DNA from: Nansenia antarctica
Taxonomy: Eukaryota > Chordata > Actinopteri > Argentiniformes > Microstomatidae
Direction of reading: 5' to 3'
Length of the DNA: 64,000 bases
Assembly (NCBI GenBank): GCA_963989245.1
Contig: CAXDII010000075.1
Coordinates: 1-64,000, forward strand
Shown: one piece after another, positions 46,401-55,400 of the stretch
Position numbering within the stretch: position 1 is the stretch's first letter
How the letters are laid out: every line of letters begins with the position of its first letter
Program-made: the position numbers and the translations under genes
Notes under the pieces: generated by a model
The model's input: the letters and a program-made list of their open reading frames with translations, nothing else
Database searches by the model: none
What the model was told of the DNA's origin: nothing

Positions 46401-49400
46401 ACTCCTTCGTTATTTTAGCTGTGTGCTTGGGATCATTGTCTTGTTGGAAGGTGAACCTTCGGCCCATTCTGAGGTCGTGTACACTCTGGAAATGTTTTTT
46501 GTCCAGGATATCAATGTACTTGGCTGCATTCATCTTTCCTTCAATTGCAACCAGTCATCCTGTCCCTGCAGCTGAAAAACACCCCCACAGCCTGATGCTG
46601 CCACCACCATGCTTCACTGTAGGGATGGTATTAGGCAGGTGATGAGCAGTGCCAGGTGTTCTCCACACATACCGCTTAGAATTAAGACCAAAAAGTTCGA
46701 TTTTGGTCTCATCAGACCAGAGAACTTTATTTCTCAGAGTCTGGGAGTCCTTCAGGTGTTTTTTGGCAAACTCGATGCGGGCTTTCATGTGTTTTGCACT
46801 GAGGAGAGGCTTCCGTCGGGCCACTCTGCCATAAAGCCCCGACTGGTGGAGGGCTGCAGTGATGGTTGTCTTTCTAGAACTTTGTCCCATCTCCCCGCTG
46901 CATCTCTGGAGCTCAGCCAGTGATCTTTGGGTTCTTCTTTACCTCTCTCACCATGGCTCTTCTCCCCCGGATGCTCAGTTTGGCCGGACGGCCAGTTCGA
47001 GGAAGAGTCCTGGTCGTCCCAAACTTCTTCCATTTAAGGATTATGGAGGCCACTGTGCTCTTAGGAACCTTAAGTGTAACAGAATTTTTTGTTGTAGCCT
47101 TGGCCAGATCTGTGCCTTGCCACAATTCTGTCTCTCAGCTCTTCAGTCAGTTCCTTCGACATCATGATTCTCATTTGCTCTGACTTTACACTGTGAGCTG
47201 TAAGGTCTTATATTGACAGGTGTGTGCTTTTCCTAATCAAGTCCAATCAATATAATTAAGCACAGCTGGACTCCAATGAAGGTGTAGGCCCATCTCAAGG
47301 ATGATCAGAAGAATTGGACAGCACCTACCTGAGTTAAATAAGTGTCACAGCAAAGGGTCTGAATACTTATGGCCATGTGATATTTCAGTGTTTATTTTGT
47401 AATAAATCTGCAAACATTTCTACAAGTCTGTGTTTTTCTGACAATATTGGGTGCTGTGTGTGCATGAACGAGGAAAAAAATGAAATTAATTGATTTTAGC
47501 AAATGGCTGCAATAATATTATGACAGAGTGAAAAATGTAAGGGGTCTGAATACTTTCCGAACCCACTGTAAGTTCATAGTTTGGCTGGTCCTGCGACTTA
47601 TAGTCAGGTGCGACTTATATATCAAAATATATATAATTTCATACTGACTGACATGAACCAAGGAGTAAACATTACCGTCTACAGCCGCGAGAGGGCGCTC
47701 TGGGCTATATGCCACTCCGGTACCACTGAAGAAATGAACTGGAGCTTGGTGAACTTGCTTACTTGTAACTTGCTTGTTGGACTCACTGGCTTGTTATGTT
47801 AATTTAGCCTATTCAGCCTCCCAGGTATGTTCTTTATGCTATTGTGTAGCTGAATAACTGTTAATGTGTCACATTAACATACCGGACACCTATTCAGCCT
47901 GTTGTTGTGTGCTATTGTGTAGATTATCTTTTTTACCACTTCGGCTCGTTTTGGAGTCATTCGCTTTGGAGTCACTCGTTTTGGAGCCAGAGCCGTAGTG
48001 GTTCCCCGGGGGAAATGGGACAACCCTTCATGGGACAACCCTAATACGTCATCCGTAGTGTAATGAATGGGTTAATTCATAGTCAGGACAGCGCATGCGC
48101 CTTAGAGAGAGTTCGTGATATACCACTAGGTGACTGACAGGTGTCGAGAGAACCGAGGTAAACTGGTTATACCTTTGTTGAACCCAGACTCAAGTGTCTT
48201 ATTATTCTATGTCCAAGTGACATTACACGTAGTATCGTAGAAAAGCATTGACGCTCGCGATTCATTCACAACTTGAATGAACTTGAACGCTATCAATCGA
48301 TCAAACAAGTCATCAAATAAAAAAGAATAATGCTTCATTATCATGGGGGAGAGAAGTTCTACCCGGGATTTGTGTCGTATCGACACCATTCAAATGGTTT
48401 CAGATTCCCTGTCCTCTCCCCTATCCGGACACGTTTGAATTGTTATCCTAACCCACAGTAAACCACAGCTATTAACCCGCAAAGGGTGCCTCCGGGCACC
48501 GTGTTTGTCCGTGAATAACACCGGCTATGAAGGTGGTACAAACACAATACTACTTTGCTAACTTCACCATCGGTATACGGTCATTTTGAGCCATCAACCA
48601 ACCCGCTGGCACCCCGGGAAGTTATGTTTCGAACCCCGAGAGCATGCATAAATGTCTATCCGGAAAGAGTGCACTCTCCTCGGCCGCGGCACGCGCCTCT
48701 CCTCGGTAAGGCGGAGGAACGAAAAGCTTACAGCAGGCGGTCTCCCATCCAGGTACTAACACGGCCCAACCCTGCTTGTTTTAGGACAACAGTGCAACAA
48801 CTTCGAGGCTGAACTTTAGTTACATTTACGGTGTCATATGCCATCAAAGGGAAACATGGAAAAATGCATGACTTACAGATTTAATTTTATGACGTTACGA
48901 AATCCGATGTGACAGGAACGCCTATCATGCTGTCAAACACCACAGGTAATAATTTATTTCTAAATAAACATGATTGTACATCTCTGAAATGTGAATCGCG
49001 CACCAATTTATTTCTATTGGGAAGGCTGACGCCGGGGCAGCCTGTGACAAACGCGCTCCGGTGTCCTGCCCGCTGTCCCAAGCGCTGTGGAACTTTCTAT
49101 GTTAAGCACCTCGGCATAGCGGGGTACTCTTTTGTTATGCTTGTTATAAAGAAAAGGCCTATAATGCATTGAAATGATATTAGTACATCAGACATTAGAC
49201 ATCAGACATGGAAATATGTCAATGCGCGGCTGTCATGCACAAATCAGCTTGTAACGTTAGACACACAGCACATCGGCATAATAACGTTTTGTTGTTGTTA
49301 TGCTTGTTATAAAGAAAAGGTCTATAATGCATTTAAATGAATGATACAACCCATTAATAATATTACCTAATAACAACTGCTCGGATTAGATTGCGGGTGC

Positions 49401-52400
49401 TGCTACATGGTAATAGGTCAAAATGCGCATCATGTACAAGTCAGACGAACGTTTGACAGATAACTTTACATATGTGTACCATCATCCGCTGTCAAACGCC
49501 ACAGGTAATAATTGATTTATGATTGTACATCTCTGAAATGCTCGACTGTCATGCAGCGTTGCGTTACTGTCACGTTAGACACAGCACCGACATAAAAGCG
49601 ATTTTTGGGTTATGCTTGTTATAAATAAAAGGTCTATAATGCATTGTAATGACATTAAACTAAGATAATTCAAGTAATTCCAGAAAAAGTAAATGACATT
49701 TCAGGCTCGCTTCCGTATTACGAGAGCGAAAAGAACATTTTTGTAGATGTTTCGCAATGCATGCCGGAAGGGAGTCTCATGGCTCCGAATCGAACGAGGG
49801 TCAAGATTTTCTCCGTTTGGAGCCAACCCTAACCCTAATCCTAACCCTAACCCTAAATGAGTAATGAATTGGGACGCCACTACGGCTACACGTGAACGCG
49901 CAAAACAGAGATTAGGGTTGAAAACGGAGCCAGAGTGGTGAATTGGGATTCACCCTAAATGTCTTCTTGGTCTTGGATTTTGTGAAATAAATTTCTAAAT
50001 AGTCCAGTGCGACTTATATATGTTTTTTTCCTCTACATTACACCTTTTTGGCTCCTGCGACTTATACTCCGGAGCGACGTATAGTCCGGAAAATACGGTA
50101 CTGCCAAATGTATGTAGTCATTGCAGTGTAAGTGGCTTTCGATACAAGTGTCAGATAAATGGCATATATTATATATGATTATATATTACAAATAACCAAA
50201 AACTATATAATAAAAAAAAGAAACTGTCACAGTAAACCTGTTAAGGACAAACCCACCTGTCTTGGACGTCATGGCGGTCCCAGAGGGAGTCCCTGGAGCG
50301 GCCGAGCCTGTAGCTGCCGGTCCTGAAGCCGAAGACAACGAGGACGACGAGGACGACACCACCCCCGCCACGGGGGCGCACATCGCCGGTGCCCTCGCTG
50401 TAGTCACTGACACCCCCGCACTGGGCGTACTAATACCCCCCGTGCCCCCCTGGTACACCGCCCGGGCCAGGGTCACCTGGGCCGGGGAAAGGCGGGTGTT
50501 GGAGGCCTGAAGGCCGGAGACCGTGGTGGACATGATGGCGGTGGAGGGGGCCGCCTTGAGGATGTAGGTGGTGCCGGGGGTGGTGGTCATGGCCTTGTTG
50601 AGGGAGTTGACCGAGCCGAAAGAAGAGACAGGGATGTTGACCAGGGTCCCGGGCTGGCCGTTGACGCCGGGCAGCTGGATGAGGAGGGGCTGGCCCTGGC
50701 CCACCATGTTGCCGCCCGACGTGGTTTTCAGCAGCAGGGTGCCTGTCTGGCCCTGGGAGGAGACGGTGGCGAGCGAGGAGGACGTGTTGGAGGTGGTGGG
50801 GATCAGGTGGAGGAAGGGGGTCTGCGACACCATGGCAGTGGTGGCGGTGGGCAACTGCTTGGACTGAGCTGGAGAGACTGACACAATAGAATATAGGATA
50901 AGAACAGGTGAGTTCAGTAGACACGGTCTGCAGGCCAGGTAATGTTACAGGTAATGTATTAAATCTTTTTTTTTAAATATATCTCATGGTTGTGGGTTCG
51001 AGCCCCTAATTCAGTATAACATCCTTATCACACACAGGCAAGGGAGATATTCATGGGAGTAAGTCAGAGAAAGGATCCTCACCTGTAGTGTTGGTAGGAC
51101 CCAGGGCTGTGGGCGTTTGCTTTACCTCCATAGTGGTCCTCACTAGCCTGTTTAGAGAGATGTAGAATGCTTTGAGTTGTTTTTAAGAAGTTATATAGAC
51201 AAGGGAGGACAGAGCATGGGTCCGTGCTTTGACCCATACATTTTGGCCATTTTAAAAATTCTTTGTGGGGCTTTTGTGATGAACATGAGACGGTCCACTC
51301 CATATGTAGGATTTTCCGGGAGTTTTGCTGTGTGCACTTAACATTTTGGGCAGGCGCTGTGGTGTCATACAAGCAAAAACAACCCCCCCCCCCCAAAAAA
51401 AAAACAACTCAAACTTATTTTTGTATCAATAAAATAAAATCCAGAAAAATGTCTTAATCTCGAAATTATGTAAATTCAAGAATTTATTTTTTTAATTCAT
51501 AGTTAAGTGTATTAAGGAATATGATGAGGCAACATACTTTTCATGGTTAAAGAACATAACACATCTTTACATTCATAACAACGATTGCAACTGCACCCAT
51601 GAAGACTCTCCATCCAGAAATAATTTTGTAACCAAATTTCAATAGAACACACAGAAGTTTGCAAAATAAACGTATAATAACACGTAAAATACTATTTCGA
51701 CATAAAGAAAAGTCTGCTTCTTTTCACTCTAAGCAGTTCATTGATAGAGTCCCGAATCTTTCTCCAGTCTTCACTGCACATATTGTTGAACCGATGTTGT
51801 AAATGCGCCTTCATAGTCTCTCGCACGTTGATGGGCAAGGCCTCCTTGCCACTAAGGCCTACGTAATTCACATTGTTGACCCAGTCCGAGTAGTGCTCGT
51901 AAGGGACTATGTTCCGGAACAGGTACACTGCGTAGCGTTCGATTCTAGCCTTCCCTGTGCCGGTTCTGCAGTCGTAATACAGCTGTCTCTCCCTCTCCTT
52001 GCTGAGGGGACGGAGGGTGATGTCTGCTCGTGTACTTCCTCTATTGTCTTGTTCCAGCGGCTCTTTCTTGATTGGTTGTCGTCTCTGGGTGATTGGCGGC
52101 TTTTCATCATCCTCCTCCTCTTCCTCTGTTTCCTCTTCCTTCTCTATTGACAGTAGCGGTGTCCTACCAACAGAGGGCGCCCGCCTCTCTCTCTGTACCC
52201 CAGACTGCATCTCCAGCGGCTGCCTTCGAAGCACGCTGTTGGGGGAGGAGAGGTGCAGTTGGATCGGGTTTCTGCATAACTGTATTACTGTGTACAGCAT
52301 GAGGTTGATCAAGCTTCACATTGTATAACGTCACAAGACTCTGGACCTTGAACCACGTGGTGTTTTGCAGGCGAAAAAAAAAGAAAAAGAAAAAGATCGG

Positions 52401-55400
52401 CAAGTTGTGACTCATTTAATCCAAACAAAATAGTCAAGGTGGGAAATTTTGGGGAAAATGTGAGAAAGGCACTCAAATGGTCAAGTCAAGGCGGTCCTGA
52501 TAAAAGATAATTATGATCTGTTTTCCCGAAAGTATGGTTTTAGGCCCTTATTTCAATCTTCACAAGACTTAAATCTCCAGCCTTAAGTGTTAACGGATAA
52601 CGTTCCAGGACAGAACCACACATGTTCAATCACGCGTTGTGTGTGTGGTTCCGTGTGTGGTATTGGCTTCAGGCCCGTATTGTCACGTTCATACAAAGGC
52701 ACAATGATAAATCCACATACAATGATAAAAACACACTGCAGCATGATTTGAATGACAACGGAAAGGAAATACATTTTACGCTGCAAAACCCCCCAAAACA
52801 ATGAAAATGTGCAATCTCACATGAGTAAAGTAAAGTAAAGAAAACTGAAAAGATTAGGTGAAGGTCTGCCATGGGGAGATTTAAATGTCTGAAAACCGTG
52901 AATACTGAGACTAATATATGATGTGTTGAGTGAACTAATACAGTACTATATAATTGACTGTAATATTTCAACTTAACAACACGCGTCTCACATTTATAGA
53001 ATATATTCGCTACTAAATCTGTTTCGAATACTCTTGGTCATAATATCCTAATGATCCTATGGAATTGCTTCCAAGTAATTAAAAGCCTTCTAAATAAGGA
53101 GGCAGCAGCAGCAGGAGTGGACACTTACCGTTGTGTGGGAGTGGTGGTTGTCACAGGTGCAGCCTTGGCAACAGGGGATGTGAGCACCTGCTAAAATTAC
53201 AAATTAAATGAACATCGTTAAAACTCCTTTAATTGGACAGCTCAATATGTATCGACTAGCTAGATGACCTCAAACTATTTCTGTGACACATATTATATAT
53301 ATATATATATATATATAGATATATTTTTAATGATCCCACCACTACCAAAAGTACAAAACTTTTTGTACTATTCCCCCAATTGCAGCATTTTCCTGGTTGC
53401 AAAGAATTTACCTAGTAATTACATTTGTCTGTATTGCCGATATTAATATTTGGATGACACAAAACTTTCTCCAACTCAATCAAGAAAAAACTGAGGTATT
53501 GATCATTGGCGAGAAAACTGGGAGAGAGAAATTATCTGCACACTTGAAAACACTAGCTCTTAACACTAAGTGTCAGGCCAGGAATCTTGGTGTCATAATT
53601 GACCCAGATCTAAATTTTGAAACTCATATAAATAACACTATTAAAACATCCTTCTACCATCTAAGAAACATCACTAAGGTACAATCATTTCTCTCCCAGG
53701 CAGACACTGAAAAATTAATGCATGCGTTTGTTACTAGTAGGCTAGATTACTGTAATGCTCTCCTGACAGGTCTCCCCAAAAAAATGATAAATAGACTACA
53801 AATGGTTCAAAATGCTGCTGCTCGTGTCCTTACTAGGACCAAACGGAGAGCGCACATCACACCTGTCTTGAGATCACTACACTGGCTCCCTGTCAGTCAT
53901 AGAATAGACTTCAAGATCCTTTTACTAGTTTATAAATCACTTCACTGTGATGCACCCAATTACATGGTGGACATGCTCATAAGATACACACCAGCTAGAC
54001 CCTTACGGTCTAGTGGCACGGAACTTTTAATAGTGCCAGAGGCTAGGACAAAGAGATTTGGAGGATCAGCTTTTAGCATATATGCTCCTAGATTGTGGAA
54101 CACCCTACCTGAGGGCCTGAGGTTGTCTAAAACTCAGGACATTTTTAAGCGTGACCTCAAAACCTACTTATTCAATGTCGCCTTTTGATACTAAGGGAGA
54201 CATTGGACATTATAGAACTAGGATCACTAGGCCACTACACCATACTCGTGTTTTTGAGATTTGTATTGACAGGAAAATGGACCCGGGTGCTGATGAGGCA
54301 CTGTCAGCTCCAAATAGCACCTAGAGCAGTACTGGAACCGGTACAAGAGTGTACCAGGACCACCATCAGGTTGTATTGCTGTCATCTTTACTGTCTCTAT
54401 TGTGTTGTTGCATTATAACTGTGCCTAAGTTTCTCTTTTGGCAGGACCTGTGACCATACTGGATGCAGAACGATGCAAATACAACACAAAATTTATGGAC
54501 AGTGTGTACGCCGATAATATGCAAGGAATTTTTCCTGGATACATGGAGTACAGGTTTTTGCCCTTGCTTGCTTGCTTTGTGCCGGTGGTCCTGGCCTCCC
54601 CTGGGGGACCGCTGGGTACTGGTAAGCAAACTGGCTAGTAGTCGCTCTATTGGTAGAGGGCTGCAAGGGAATTTTTTTCCTGGCTACATAGTATACAGGT
54701 TTTTTACTTTTGCCTGCTCGCGGCTCTGTCAGTATTGATTGATTGATTGACTGATTGACTGAACATTTTCATTGTGTGAAGCGCATTGAGTTGCATCTTG
54801 TAAGAAATGCGCTATACAAATAAAATTTGATTTGATTTGATTTGATTTGAAATAATGAAAATTATGACATTTATTACCTCCTGTTTTTTTTTGTTTTCTG
54901 AGGCCTGGTTGGCTTCTCCACATTTTTTTGCTAGTCTTGCAATCTTGGCCTGAAAAAGAGTCAGAGAGACAATGATAAAATGTGAGACTTTCTAGTTGTA
55001 AGGATAACATGTTATTGATGCCTCTCTTTTGTGCTTTATCTATTGCAAAGACTGACTTTGGCACAACCAAACTTTGGCACAACCCCCCCCCCAAAAAAAA
55101 TAAAAAAAAATTATAATAATCTTCGTAAGATACACGTCTATTGCCATTCTCGTTTAATTGTTTTAATTTTTCAGGAGCTTACCTGTAATGTGTTAAAGTT
55201 GCTCTGGTGTTTGGTGGCACTGTCAATCTTCTCCACGCGTTCCTTCAGCTCCTGTAAATTATGGTCGAAGACAGTCAGTTGCAGCACCCGCAACCGCTCC
55301 TCCACCAACTGCTGTACGACCTGAGGAAGAGAGACAATGAAAGGTTCAGACATTTACATTTTTGGCATTTAGCAGACGCCTTTATCCTAAGCGACTTACA

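Larger units (their letters stand above)
45919..50098. mobile_element. TA-flanked element hosting the Tc1 copy
   Basis: The left end CCATATTTTCCGGACTATA and the right end TATAGTCCGGAAAATACGG are inverted copies, each flanked by TA. Internal near-terminal repeats read GCGACTTATA on both sides, which is a common fish MITE layout. The Tc1 element interrupts it within the left repeat. The interior (47570-49980) holds no recognisable transposase but contains a 5S rRNA fragment, a degenerate tandem repeat and a telomere-like tract. At 4.2 kb it is long for a MITE, so the two ends may have captured unrelated sequence. Confidence 0.55.

Noticed and set aside
50985..51010. B-box-like GTGGGTTCGAGCCCC
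   Set aside because: There is no A box or cloverleaf before it, so it is not a tRNA gene; possibly a SINE scrap.
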